A stretch of DNA of 64,000 bases from CAMAVH01 sp046297835. Lineage in GTDB: Bacteria; Pseudomonadota; Alphaproteobacteria; SMXQ01. The position numbers and the translations under genes are program-made. Location: assembly GCA_046297835.1 (NCBI GenBank), contig JBKBHI010000005.1, positions 62,001 to 126,000 of the forward strand. Direction: 5' to 3'. A model generated the notes under the pieces. That model made no database searches, was not told the origin of the DNA, and saw only the letters and a list, made by a program, of their open reading frames with translations. Below, piece by piece: positions 46,086 through 54,973 of the stretch (its first letter is position 1; every line of letters begins with the position of its first letter).

Positions 46086-47567
46086 ATGAGCCAGACCGGC
46101 GAGCCGCGGCGTTTGCTGTCTGCGCCGGCCCTGGGCGGGCTGATCGGCGGACTGACGCTGTTCATCGCGACTTGGCTGTTGCCGGCGCCGGCCGGACTGC
46201 CCGAGGCGGGCTGGCGCACGCTCGGCCTCGCGTTGCTCATGGCGGTCTGGTGGACGACCGAGCCGCTGCCGCTCGGCGTCACGGCGCTGTTGCCGCTGAT
46301 CGTTCTGCCCCTCATCGGCGCCGCCGATATCGCCGCGGCCTCGGCGCCCTACGCCAACCCGCTGGTGTTCCTGTTTCTCGGCGGCTTCCTGCTCGCGGCC
46401 GGCGTCAAGCGCTGGGGGCTGCATCGCCGGCTGGCCCACGCCACCGTGCGCGCCATCGGTGGCGAGCCGCGCCGCCTGGCGCTCGGCTTCATGGTGGCGA
46501 GCGGCTTTCTCTCCATGTGGATCAGCAACACCGCCGCCGTGGTGTTGATGCTGCCGGTCGCGGTGTCGATCATCGCCATGGTCGAGACGGCGCATTGCGC
46601 CGCCGAAGACGTGCGCCGCTTCGCGCTGACGCTGCTGCTCGGCCTCGCCTATGCGGCGAGCATCGGCGGCGTCGGCACGCTGATCGGCACGCCGCCCAAC
46701 GCGCTGCTCGCCGGCTATCTCGGCGAGCGCCACGGCATCGACATTTCCTTCGCGCTCTGGTCGGCGGTGGCCATGCCGCTGGTGGCCGTGTTTCTGCCGA
46801 TCGCATGGCTGATGCTGACGCGGCTGCTCTATCCCGTGTCGGCCGACTTCGCTGCGGCGTTCCGCGATGGCCGGCTGATCGCCGGATTGGGCGAGGGCGG
46901 CCGGATGACGCCGGCCGAACGTCGCGTCGGCATCGTGTTTCTCGCGGCGGCGGCGCTTTGGATCGCGCGGCCGCTGCTCAACCGGCTGCCCGGCCTCGAA
47001 GGCCTGAGCGATGCCGGCGTCGGCCTGCTGTGCGCCGTCGCGCTGTTCTTCATCCCGAGCGGCATGCCGGCCGACCGCCGCTTTCTCATGAGCTGGCGCG
47101 AGGCGCAGGAAATCCCCTGGCAGGTGCTGATCCTGTTCGGCGGCGGCCTGTCGCTCGCCGGGGCGATGGATTCGAGCGGGCTCGCCGCCTGGATCGGCGC
47201 GGGGTTCGCCGGACTCGGCGATCTGACGCCGGTGATGTTCCTGCTGCTGCTGGTCGCGACCGTGGTGGCGCTGACCGAACTGGCCAGCAACACGGCGACG
47301 GTCGCCGCCTTGCTGCCGATCATGGCGACCGTGGCGGCGGGGACGGGCATGGATGTGGTCGTCATTTCGGCAGCCGTGGCCATGGCGGCGAGCTGCGCCT
47401 TCATGCTGCCGGTCGCGACGCCGCCCAACGCCCTGGTCTTCGCCACGGGGCACGTCACCGTCGCGGCGATGGTGCGGGCCGGCATCGTCATGAACCTGCT
47501 GTCGGTCGTTCTGGTGACGCTCGCCGCCCTGGCTTTCGCGCCGCTGCTGGCCGGGCTGGCCGATTGA
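46086..47567 (+). CDS. SLC13/DASS family anion transporter
   Basis: The 493-residue protein is highly hydrophobic with about 11-13 membrane segments. Signatures of the divalent anion/sodium symporter family are LMAVWWTTEPLPLGVTALLP, GFLSMWISNTAAVVLMLPVA, IGGVGTLIGTPPNALLAGYL and the closing TELASNTATVAALLPI with LPVATPPNALVFATGH. It should take up dicarboxylates, or sulfate, with sodium. It starts 11 bases after exoD, so the two genes are probably cotranscribed. Confidence 0.9.
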   Translation: MSQTGEPRRLLSAPALGGLIGGLTLFIATWLLPAPAGLPEAGWRTLGLALLMAVWWTTEPLPLGVTALLPLIVLPLIGAADIAAASAPYANPLVFLFLGGFLLAAGVKRWGLHRRLAHATVRAIGGEPRRLALGFMVASGFLSMWISNTAAVVLMLPVAVSIIAMVETAHCAAEDVRRFALTLLLGLAYAASIGGVGTLIGTPPNALLAGYLGERHGIDISFALWSAVAMPLVAVFLPIAWLMLTRLLYPVSADFAAAFRDGRLIAGLGEGGRMTPAERRVGIVFLAAAALWIARPLLNRLPGLEGLSDAGVGLLCAVALFFIPSGMPADRRFLMSWREAQEIPWQVLILFGGGLSLAGAMDSSGLAAWIGAGFAGLGDLTPVMFLLLLVATVVALTELASNTATVAALLPIMATVAAGTGMDVVVISAAVAMAASCAFMLPVATPPNALVFATGHVTVAAMVRAGIVMNLLSVVLVTLAALAFAPLLAGLAD

Positions 47568-47598
47568 TCTGGCGGCCGCGCGTCCTGCCATCTCGGCA

Positions 47599-47664
47599 CT
47601 GATCGACACGCTGGTCTATTTCAGCGCGCTGTTCTGCGCGGCGCTGATCGCCGGGCAGGGCTTG
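47599..47664 (+). pseudogene. Relic of a second exoD 3' end
   Basis: The 28 bases at 47608-47635 are identical to 45994-46021 within exoD, and 47651-47664 match 46037-46050, both at a constant offset of 1614 bases without gaps. The translation TLVYFSALFCAA then AGQGL matches the ExoD C terminus. There is no start and the frame continues past the normal ExoD end, so it is not a functional gene. The rest of the spacer 47568-47786 shows nothing else clear. Confidence 0.8.
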
Positions 47665-47786
47665 GCAGCCTCTTCGGCGCGGGCTGACCGCCTGGCCGAT
47701 AGGGCCGTTTTGGCCATATTCTCCGGCTTGCGCGCATTCTCGGCTTCCCGCAGAGTTTCTCGCGGGGAGAGCCACCGGGGGACTTC

Positions 47787-50093
47787 ATGACCGCCTATCC
47801 GTCTCGCGACGCCGCAAAGGCGCGCGATTTGTTCGCGTTGCGTCTTCTCATCGCCGCCTTCTTCCTGTCGGGAACGGGCGCGCTCATCTACCAGGTGATC
47901 TGGCAGCGGATGCTCGGCCTGTTCGCGGGGGCCGATTCGACCAGCGCGGCTCTGGTGGTCGGCGCGTTTCTCCTCGGGCTCGGCATCGGCTCCTTGATCG
48001 CCAGCTATTTCGCCGACCGGCTGACGCCGCGCCGCGCCGTCGGCTATTACGCGCTGTGCGAGACGGCCATCGCCCTGTTCGCCTTGGCCAGCCCCTGGTT
48101 CTTCCACGATTTCATCGTCGGCGAGCTGGACGGTCTGGCGGGCGACCGGCTGCTGGTGTTCTTCGTCTGCTTCCTCGGGCTGCTGATCCCCACCTTTCTC
48201 ATGGGCATGTCGACCCCGCTGGTGGCGCGCGCCGTGGTCGTGACGCTGGAGGGCGCGGCGTCGCGCATCGGCTGGCTATACGGCGCCAACACTTTCGGCG
48301 CGGGGGCCGGCGCGGTGCTCGGCGGCTGGTGGCTAGCCGGCACGCTCGGCTTCGAGGGCGCGCTCTGGATCGGCGCGGGGCTGAACTTCGCCGCCGTGGC
48401 TTTGGCGGTCCTCGTGCTGCGCCGCGCGTCTGGCGCGGTTACGGCGGCCCCCGCGCGCCAAGCCGCCGCGGTTTTGGCCGACGCGCGGGATTCGGCGGGC
48501 GCTTTCGGCTTCCCGACCTGGTGCGTGCTGATGTTCCTCTCGGGATTCTTCATCATCGCGCTGGAGATTCTGTGGATCCGCGTGCTCGGCGTGATGTGGC
48601 AGCAGACGGCCTACAGCTTCTCCTTCATCCTCGGGATCTTCCTGATTGCCGACGGTGCGGGCATGGCGGCCGGCGCGGCGATCACTCGCCGCATCCGCGA
48701 TTCGCGGCCGGCCTTCTTCGCCATCCAGGCGTTCGCGGCGCTGCACGCGGCGCTCGCCTTCCTCGCGATTTACGCGCTTTACGACTGGCAGCCGTTCGTC
48801 GCCATCATGCAGCCGGACTTGCTGCGCTTCCGCGGCGCGGGATTGGAGCTGTCGATGCTGCTGACGCTGTTCGTCGTCGCGCCGCCGGCCTTCCTGCTCG
48901 GCATGTCGTTCCCCTTCGTGCAGCATGCCGTGCAGCGCGATCTGGCACGCGTCGGCCAGCGCGTCGGCCTTGTCCAACTCGCCAACATCCTCGGCAACGC
49001 CGCCGGCTCCATCGCGGCCGGGCTGCTGCTGCTCGACCTGCTCGGCAGCATGGGCACGCTCAAGACGGCGACGATCTTGGCGGCGCTGCTGCTGCTCGCC
49101 TGGGCTTGGCTGCGCGCGCGCGGGGAGGGCGGCTTGCGGTTCGCCGCGACGCCGGCCGCTTATGGCGCGGCGCTGTTGGCGCTGGCGGCGGTCGCGCCGT
49201 CGAACGCCGAGTTCTGGTCCCGGGTGCATCGCCAGCAGGGCGAGACGGCCGGCCATGTCGCCGAGGACCGTTCCGGCCTCGCCTATATGCGCGTCGAGCC
49301 TACGGCGGACGGCAGCGAGCGCGGCCGCATGTTCATCGGCGGTTTCAGCCAGAGCCATGTCCCGTTCCTGCAGATCCACCTGTTCCTCGGCGCGATCGGG
49401 CCGCTCGTCCATCCCGATCCGCAGGACGTCATGGTGATCGGCGTCGGGTCGGGCGGCACGCCTTACGCCGCCGGGGTCAACCCCGCGACCGAGGCGGTCA
49501 CCGCCATCGAGTTGGTGCGTCCTGTCTATGAGGTGCTGCGCGATTACATCGCGACCCGCGCCGATTCGATCGTCGCGCGCCTGTTCTCCGATCCGCGCTA
49601 CAAGCTCGTCGCCGGCGACGGCCGTCATGAGATTTTCGTCAAGCACGGCCGTTACGACGTGATCCAGTCCGACGCCATCATGCCGGAGACGTCAAATTCC
49701 GGCGTGCTCTATTCTCGCGAGTTCTTCGAACTGGTGCGCGGGGCGCTCAAGCCCGGCGGCTATTACGTCCTATGGGCGCCGACCGAGCGTACGGTGGACA
49801 CGTTTGCGCAGGTCTTTCCGTATGTCGTGCATCTGCGCCCTGTTTCGGTTCTGATCGGCAGCGACGCGCCGATCTCCTTCGACGCGGCCGCGCTCGCCGC
49901 GCGGTTCGACGAGCCGGCGATCCGCGCCTATCTTGCAGACGCCGGGGCCGATTTCGGCCGCTTGCGCGCCAAATTCGCGGAAGCGCCGCGGGTGTGGTCG
50001 CAAGCCGACGCGCGCGATGGCGGCGAGACCAACACCGACCTGTTCCCGCGCGACGAATATTATCTGAACAACCGTCTGCGCGGCGCGCTCTAG
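47787..50093 (+). CDS. Membrane-fused spermidine-synthase-like methyltransferase-fold protein
   Basis: The 768-residue protein has about twelve membrane segments in residues 18-480, starting FFLSGTGALIYQVIWQRMLG (the mark of the MFS-like membrane half found in such fusions). A C-terminal Rossmann-fold domain follows, with VMVIGVGSGGTPYAAG near residue 548, then VVAGDGRHEIF-like VAGDGRHEIFVKHGRYDVIQ and LKPGGYYVLWAP. The C-terminal domain resembles spermine/spermidine synthase. Whether it makes polyamines is unknown. GVGSGGTP replaces the more usual GGGxG loop. Confidence 0.85.
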   Translation: MTAYPSRDAAKARDLFALRLLIAAFFLSGTGALIYQVIWQRMLGLFAGADSTSAALVVGAFLLGLGIGSLIASYFADRLTPRRAVGYYALCETAIALFALASPWFFHDFIVGELDGLAGDRLLVFFVCFLGLLIPTFLMGMSTPLVARAVVVTLEGAASRIGWLYGANTFGAGAGAVLGGWWLAGTLGFEGALWIGAGLNFAAVALAVLVLRRASGAVTAAPARQAAAVLADARDSAGAFGFPTWCVLMFLSGFFIIALEILWIRVLGVMWQQTAYSFSFILGIFLIADGAGMAAGAAITRRIRDSRPAFFAIQAFAALHAALAFLAIYALYDWQPFVAIMQPDLLRFRGAGLELSMLLTLFVVAPPAFLLGMSFPFVQHAVQRDLARVGQRVGLVQLANILGNAAGSIAAGLLLLDLLGSMGTLKTATILAALLLLAWAWLRARGEGGLRFAATPAAYGAALLALAAVAPSNAEFWSRVHRQQGETAGHVAEDRSGLAYMRVEPTADGSERGRMFIGGFSQSHVPFLQIHLFLGAIGPLVHPDPQDVMVIGVGSGGTPYAAGVNPATEAVTAIELVRPVYEVLRDYIATRADSIVARLFSDPRYKLVAGDGRHEIFVKHGRYDVIQSDAIMPETSNSGVLYSREFFELVRGALKPGGYYVLWAPTERTVDTFAQVFPYVVHLRPVSVLIGSDAPISFDAAALAARFDEPAIRAYLADAGADFGRLRAKFAEAPRVWSQADARDGGETNTDLFPRDEYYLNNRLRGAL

Positions 50094-50118
50094 CGGGCGC
50101 GCTCGTCCGTCGCCGCGC

Positions 50119-51618
50119 CTACATGGCGCGGACGTTGAGCAGGAACTGATCGACGCGCTGACCGAGATCGCCCGATTGCGCCGAGAGGGTGCGCGCGAAT
50201 TTCAGCACGTTGCCGGAAGATTCCCCGGTTTCCTGGGCGGCTTGGGTGACGCCGCAGATGTTGCCGGAGACTTCGCGGGTCGCCGCCGACTGCTGCTCGA
50301 CGGCGCTGGAGATCGACGTGCTGATCTCGCTGACCTGCGAGATGATCTGGCCGATCTGGCGGATGGCGTCGGCGGTGACGCGGCTGGCGTCCTGAATCCC
50401 GTCGATCTGCTGCTTGATCTCCTCGGTCGCGCGCGCCGTCTGGTTGGCGAGGCTTTTGACTTCGGCGGCGACCACGGCGAAGCCTTTGCCGGATTCGCCG
50501 GCGCGGGCGGCCTCGATCGTCGCGTTAAGGGCCAGCAGGTTGGTCTGGCCGGCGATCTCGGCGATCATCTGCGAGACGGCGCCGATCTTCTCGGCGGCAT
50601 CGACCAGGTTCGCCACCATGCGCTCCGAACTGCGCGTCTCGTCGACGGCGATGTCGATGATCTTGCTCGATTCGGAAATCTGGCGCGCGATCTCCCCGAC
50701 CGAGGCCGAAAGCTGCTCGGTGGCGGCCGACGCGCTGGACGATTGCCGGTTCGTCTGCTCGGCGGCCGAGGCGAGGACCTGCGCCGTGTTCTGCATCTCC
50801 TCGGCGGAGCCCGCCACGATCGAGACGAGCGACTTCACGCCGTTCTCGAATTCGTTGGCGAGCGCGGCGTTCTGCGCCTTGCGCTGCGTCAGGTCGGTCG
50901 CGAACTTGACCACCTTGCAGGGCCGGCCGTTGAGATCGAGGATCGGGTTGTAGCTCGCCTCGATCCAGACTTCCTTGCCGCCCTTGCCGAGGCGCTTGTA
51001 TTGCGACGCCCGGTATTCGCCCCGATTGAGCGCTTCCCAGAACTGCCTGTACTCGGCGCTCGCCTTGTGGGCCGGCTCGACGAACATGCTGTGATGGCGA
51101 CCCTGAATCTCGTCGAGTCTGTAGCCCATCGTGCGGAGAAACGCGTCGTTCGCGGCGAGGATGGTGCCGTCCAGCGCGAATTCGATGACGGCTTGCGAGC
51201 GGCCGATGGCGTCGACTTTGCCTTGCAGGTCGGCGAAGACCGCCTTTTGGCGCGAGACGTCGGTGGCGAGCTTGACGATCTTGTATGGACGGCCCCGGCG
51301 GTCGAACACCGGATTGTACGAGGCTTCGATCCAGACTTCCTTGCCGCCTTTGCCGAGCCGCTTGTATTGCGCGACCTGATGCTCGCCGCGATTGAGCTTG
51401 GCCCAGAATTCGCGGTATTCCGCGCTGTCACGATAGGCGGGCTCGACGAACATGCCGTGATGGCGGCCTTGAATTTCTTCCAGCCTGTAGCCCATCGCGT
51501 CGAGGAAATTGGCGTTGGCCGTGATAATAGTGCCGTCGAGCTTGAATTCGATGACGGCTTGCGATTTCCCGATCGCGGCGAGAACGGCCTTGCGATCGGC
51601 ACTGGATGTACGGAACAC
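50119..51618 (-). CDS. Soluble chemoreceptor with two tandem PAS domains
   Basis: The 499-residue methyl-accepting protein has no membrane segment. PAS domains at about 14-125 and 136-247 are roughly 70 percent identical by hand count (both contain QYKRLGKGGKEVWIEASYNP). The signalling domain (about 260-499) holds the conserved hairpin EIAGQTNLLALNATIEAARA with GESGKGFAVVAAEVKSLA. PAS-PAS-MA without membrane spans is the BdlA/Aer2-like plan, so it senses an internal cue, perhaps redox or haem-linked. No che operon is nearby. The C terminus lacks a CheR-binding pentapeptide. Confidence 0.93.
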   Translation of the reverse strand: MFRTSSADRKAVLAAIGKSQAVIEFKLDGTIITANANFLDAMGYRLEEIQGRHHGMFVEPAYRDSAEYREFWAKLNRGEHQVAQYKRLGKGGKEVWIEASYNPVFDRRGRPYKIVKLATDVSRQKAVFADLQGKVDAIGRSQAVIEFALDGTILAANDAFLRTMGYRLDEIQGRHHSMFVEPAHKASAEYRQFWEALNRGEYRASQYKRLGKGGKEVWIEASYNPILDLNGRPCKVVKFATDLTQRKAQNAALANEFENGVKSLVSIVAGSAEEMQNTAQVLASAAEQTNRQSSSASAATEQLSASVGEIARQISESSKIIDIAVDETRSSERMVANLVDAAEKIGAVSQMIAEIAGQTNLLALNATIEAARAGESGKGFAVVAAEVKSLANQTARATEEIKQQIDGIQDASRVTADAIRQIGQIISQVSEISTSISSAVEQQSAATREVSGNICGVTQAAQETGESSGNVLKFARTLSAQSGDLGQRVDQFLLNVRAM

Positions 51619-51859
51619 GGATGGATTTTCCTATGGCTCGTCTACGTGACAAGCAAAGCCGTCAGGATCGGCTCGCGTGAAACCGGATGTCGTCCCGTTT
51701 CGAGGCCGCGAGCGATCGAGAGGCTTCGCCTTCCTGGCTAAATGCGAGGTAGACGTTCCTACGGCCTGAGATCATCCACGGATCAATAGCGGCGGCGCTA
51801 AATGACCCGTGCCGATGAAATATTCTGCGAGATATTTGAGATAAAAGCCCGGCATCGCG

Positions 51860-51880
51860 TGGTTAAGATCGCATTAACCA
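51860..51880 (-). promoter_or_regulatory. CtrA-type binding site
   Basis: TGGTTAA-GATCGCA-TTAACCA contains a complete TTAA-N7-TTAACC CtrA box within a perfect 7-base inverted repeat. It lies 242 bases upstream of the chemoreceptor start in the spacer 51619-51917, which otherwise has no gene I can support. Confidence 0.6.
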
Positions 51881-51917
51881 AGACGGCCGCGACGTTCTCG
51901 CTGGCGCATTGCCGCGC

Positions 51918-52358
51918 TTAGTCTTTGACCGCGCGTTGCCGCGCGAGCATCCGGTCGCGGTCGTCGACATGGATCAAGCCGGCGATGCGGCGCAGCAGCA
52001 TGTCTTCCTGCGGGTCGAGCTTGCCGTCGGCATAGGCGACGCGCCACAGCATCTCGATGATCCGCACGCGCGCGGCGTGGTCGAGCCGGGCGCAAATCTC
52101 GCGCGTGAAGGGGAACATCTGCGTCGAGCGGTCGACGGCGGCTTCGGCGTCGGCGACGAGTCGCGCCACGCGCTCGGGGCCATGGCCGAACTTCTCGCCG
52201 AGCAGGCGGCCGATGGCGGCGCGCTCGGCGGCGTCGAAACCGTCGTCCATGCGGGCCGCTTCGATGAGCAGGGCGGCGACGGCGATTTCGAGATCGTCGG
52301 CGGAGGCGGCGCGCGGCGCGTCCTTGCCCGACAGGAATTCCAGCACGCGGGCGATCAT
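51918..52358 (-). CDS. TerB-like acidic helical protein
   Basis: The 146-residue soluble protein contains DDLEIAVAALLIEAARMDDG, FDAAERAAIGRLLGEKFGHG and RIIEMLWRVAYADGKLDPQE, the paired acidic-loop helices of the TerB family. The tellurite link of that family is by homology only; general envelope-stress roles have been proposed. The start at 52358 overlaps the upstream membrane gene by four bases; a longer frame to 52538 is the out-of-phase shadow of that gene. Confidence 0.83.
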   Translation of the reverse strand: MIARVLEFLSGKDAPRAASADDLEIAVAALLIEAARMDDGFDAAERAAIGRLLGEKFGHGPERVARLVADAEAAVDRSTQMFPFTREICARLDHAARVRIIEMLWRVAYADGKLDPQEDMLLRRIAGLIHVDDRDRMLARQRAVKD

Positions 52359-52579
52359 CGGATCTCGTCGTCCTTGCGCGAGCGGTCGCTGTAGAACACG
52401 AGCCCCATCAGGCCGACGCCGAGCCCCGACGTGAAGACGACGCCGAGGCCCATGGCGATCCAGCCGTGTCCGCTCATGACGCCATGGCCCGACAGCAGAT
52501 CGGTGAATCCCCAAATGGCGGCGAGCACCAGCGCGCAAAGGCCGAGATTGAGAGCGATGAAGGCGAGAAGCCAGCGCAT
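52355..52579 (-). CDS. Small two-span membrane protein
   Basis: The 74-residue protein starts MRWLLAFIALNLG, has two hydrophobic segments (about 3-24 and 38-60) and a charged tail SDRSRKDDEIR. An in-frame ATG at 52663 would give 102 residues with a polar start; I prefer the shorter form because it begins at the membrane segment. It is coupled to the TerB-like gene by a four-base overlap. Family not recognised. Confidence 0.6.
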   Translation of the reverse strand: MRWLLAFIALNLGLCALVLAAIWGFTDLLSGHGVMSGHGWIAMGLGVVFTSGLGVGLMGLVFYSDRSRKDDEIR

Positions 52580-52744
52580 GAAACGTCCGTGATTGCCGGG
52601 GGAGAGCGGAAAATCGGTTGGCGAAATGCGCGATAAAGAACCGTCCGCGAACCTAGCCTCCATGTAGGGTTTCTGTATGATGCGTTCCAGGCTTGATTAT
52701 GGCCTGCCGTTTCATTTTCGCGTTACCAGCCCGATCCCTCATCC

Positions 52745-53962
52745 ATGACCAGCACGCCCGTAGCGGAGCCCACGCGGACTCCATCGGCGGCTTTCGCCGT
52801 CGTCCTCGCTTCCATCGCGCTGATGGGGCCGTTGGCGATCCATCTGTTCCTGCCGCTGATCCCGTGGCTCAAGAGCGACTTCGGCGTGTCGGACGCGCTG
52901 GCCCAGCTCGCCTTCTCGATCAGCCTGTTCACCATGGCTTTCACCACGCTGATCCATGGCGCTTTGTCGGACCGCTATGGCCGGCGGCCGATGATGCTCG
53001 CCGGACTCGGCCTGTTCCTGCTCGGCAGCGCCATGTCGGCCTTCGCGCCGACGGCGGAACTGCTGGTGGCGGGGCGCGTCGTGCAAGCGATGGGAGCGGG
53101 GGCGGGCATCGCCCTGTCGCGCGTCATCGCGCGCGACGCCTACGGGCCGGACGCGCTGGTCAAAGCCATCGCCTATCTCACCATGGCCTACACTTTCGGC
53201 CCGTTCATCGCGCCGCCGATCTCCGGCCTGCTGGTCGACACGCTCGGCTGGAAGAGCGTGTTCTGGTTCGCGCTCGCGGCGGGCGGCGTCATCGCCGTCT
53301 CGGCTTTTTTCGTGATCTACGAGACGCATCCGCCGGCGGCGCGGACCGGCGCGACGCTCGGCGGCCTGTTCGGCAGCTACGGCCGGCTGTTCGCCAAGCC
53401 GCGCTTCACCGCCTTCGTGCTGCAGACGGCCTTCTCGTCGGGCACCTTCTTCACCCTGGCCGGCGCGTCGGGCGCGCTGATGCAGATCTATCTCGGCCGC
53501 TCGGCGCTGGAGTTCGGCCTGTTCTTCCTGTTCTCGCCGGCCGGCTATCTGCTCGGCAACCTCGCCGCCAGCCGTCTGACCGGCAAGATCGCCGTCGAGC
53601 CGATGGTGCTGATCGGCACCATGGTCGCTCTGCTCGGCGTTCTCGTGTTCGCCGGCGCGGTGGTGCTCGACCGGGTGACGGCGCTGGCGATCTTCATACC
53701 CTCCTTCATCGTCGCCTTCGGTCAAGGTTTGGCGCTGCCCAACGCCCAGGCCGGCGCGATCCGCACCATTCCCGAACTGGCCGGCACCGCGTCGGGCATC
53801 GGCGTGTTCCTGCAGCTGCTCGGCGGCGCGGTCTTCACCCAGCTTTACGGCCTGTTTGCCGACGACACGCCATGGCCGGTGCTCTACGTGATGGCCGTCT
53901 CGGCGACGCTCAACGTCGTCGTCGGCGTCGCTTGTTTCGTCATGCGGCCGCGGACAGCGTGA
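52745..53962 (+). CDS. Bcr/CflA-type multidrug MFS transporter
   Basis: The 405-residue protein has twelve membrane segments. FAVVLASIALMGPLAIHLFL with P-x-IPWLKSDFGVSDALAQL, the motif-A loop GALSDRYGRRPMML and the span-five motif GRVVQAMGAGAGIALSRVI with ARDAYG are typical of Bcr/CflA drug-proton antiporters. Substrate unknown. The TSUP-family gene follows after four bases. Confidence 0.87.
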   Translation: MTSTPVAEPTRTPSAAFAVVLASIALMGPLAIHLFLPLIPWLKSDFGVSDALAQLAFSISLFTMAFTTLIHGALSDRYGRRPMMLAGLGLFLLGSAMSAFAPTAELLVAGRVVQAMGAGAGIALSRVIARDAYGPDALVKAIAYLTMAYTFGPFIAPPISGLLVDTLGWKSVFWFALAAGGVIAVSAFFVIYETHPPAARTGATLGGLFGSYGRLFAKPRFTAFVLQTAFSSGTFFTLAGASGALMQIYLGRSALEFGLFFLFSPAGYLLGNLAASRLTGKIAVEPMVLIGTMVALLGVLVFAGAVVLDRVTALAIFIPSFIVAFGQGLALPNAQAGAIRTIPELAGTASGIGVFLQLLGGAVFTQLYGLFADDTPWPVLYVMAVSATLNVVVGVACFVMRPRTA

Positions 53963-53966
53963 CGCG

Positions 53967-54773
53967 GTGACGGGGCAGGAGCTTTACCTCTGGTTCGGCC
54001 AGCCCTTCGACGACGTCTCCTGGGCGAGCCTGGCGGGCATCGTCGTCGTTTATTTCCTGGCTTTCGCGGCGCGCGGCGCCATCGGCTTCGGCGCCATCGC
54101 GCCGGCCATCGTGCTGACCTCCTGGCTGATCCCGCCGCATCACGCCGTCCTGCTCGCTATGATCGCCGCCACCATCCCGCAGTTGCAAATGCTGCCCGAG
54201 GGCGTCCGCGACGGCGACTGGAAGGTCTGCCGCCCGGTGTTCCTCGCCTTGGCGCTGTCGATCGCGGCCGGCGTCTGGCTGTTCGCCGCCTTGAGTTCCG
54301 ATGGCCTGTCGCTGGCACTCGGCGCGATCATGACGATCATCATCGTCCTCGACATGGGGAAATGGCTGAGCCGCCTCGCCCAAAAAGTCGATATGCGGAC
54401 CTATCCGGTCGCCTTCAGCCTCGCGACCGTCATCGGCTTGGTCACAGGCGTGGCCGGGGCGGGCGGCATGATGATGCTGTCGGTCTATCTCAGGCACGCC
54501 TGCCGCGACCATATCAGCCTGCGCGCCACCGCCATCCTGCTCGGCACGATGCTGACGCTGTGGCGCGTGCTGGCGACCGCCGCGATCGGTTTGATCGATT
54601 GGCAGCTGATCGTCGAATCGGCGCTGCTGATGCCGGTGGTCTATGCCGGAATCTGGATCGGCACCCGCTGGTTCCGCGGCATGACGCCGAAGACCTTCTA
54701 TCAGGTCTTCCAACTCGTCCTGCTGATTTCCGCCGCCGGCCTGATGATCGACGGGCTGCTGAAAATTTTCTAA
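53967..54773 (+). CDS. TauE/SafE (TSUP) family permease
   Basis: The 268-residue membrane protein has about eight spans. FAARGAIGFGAIAPAIVLTS, the helix SWLIPPHHAVLLAMIAATIP and the internal repeat ATVIGLVTGVAGAGGMMMLS match the TSUP family, which moves sulfur-containing or organic anions such as sulfoacetate. The start is a GTG at 53967, four bases after the MFS gene, implying one transcript. Confidence 0.82.
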   Translation: MTGQELYLWFGQPFDDVSWASLAGIVVVYFLAFAARGAIGFGAIAPAIVLTSWLIPPHHAVLLAMIAATIPQLQMLPEGVRDGDWKVCRPVFLALALSIAAGVWLFAALSSDGLSLALGAIMTIIIVLDMGKWLSRLAQKVDMRTYPVAFSLATVIGLVTGVAGAGGMMMLSVYLRHACRDHISLRATAILLGTMLTLWRVLATAAIGLIDWQLIVESALLMPVVYAGIWIGTRWFRGMTPKTFYQVFQLVLLISAAGLMIDGLLKIF

Positions 54774-54886
54774 GAATCCAGCAGTCCTAATGCGTTAACG
54801 GACGATGCTGATGCGGAATCGAGGCCGGGGCGAAAAGCTTCGCATCCCCGGCCTTTTCGGCCCCTCTTTTGCCACGGCCCGGCAAG

Positions 54887-54912
54887 GGAACGCGGCGGGG
54901 GCGAGTCGCGTT
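54887..54912 (+). promoter_or_regulatory. EcfG-type general-stress promoter before the PRC-barrel gene
   Basis: GGAAC (54887-54891), 17 bases, CGTT (54909-54912), an exact match to the alphaproteobacterial EcfG consensus. It lies 61 bases before the ATG at 54974. Confidence 0.7.
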
Positions 54913-54973
54913 GAACTCGCGAAACCGGGCGCGAGAGCGCGCAGACCGGACCCCCGCGAAGAGGAGAGCCGCC

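Noticed and set aside
46020..47609. 529-codon minus-strand frame opposite the SLC13 gene
   Set aside because: Q/R/H-rich shadow without recognisable fold; the sense strand encodes a full transporter.
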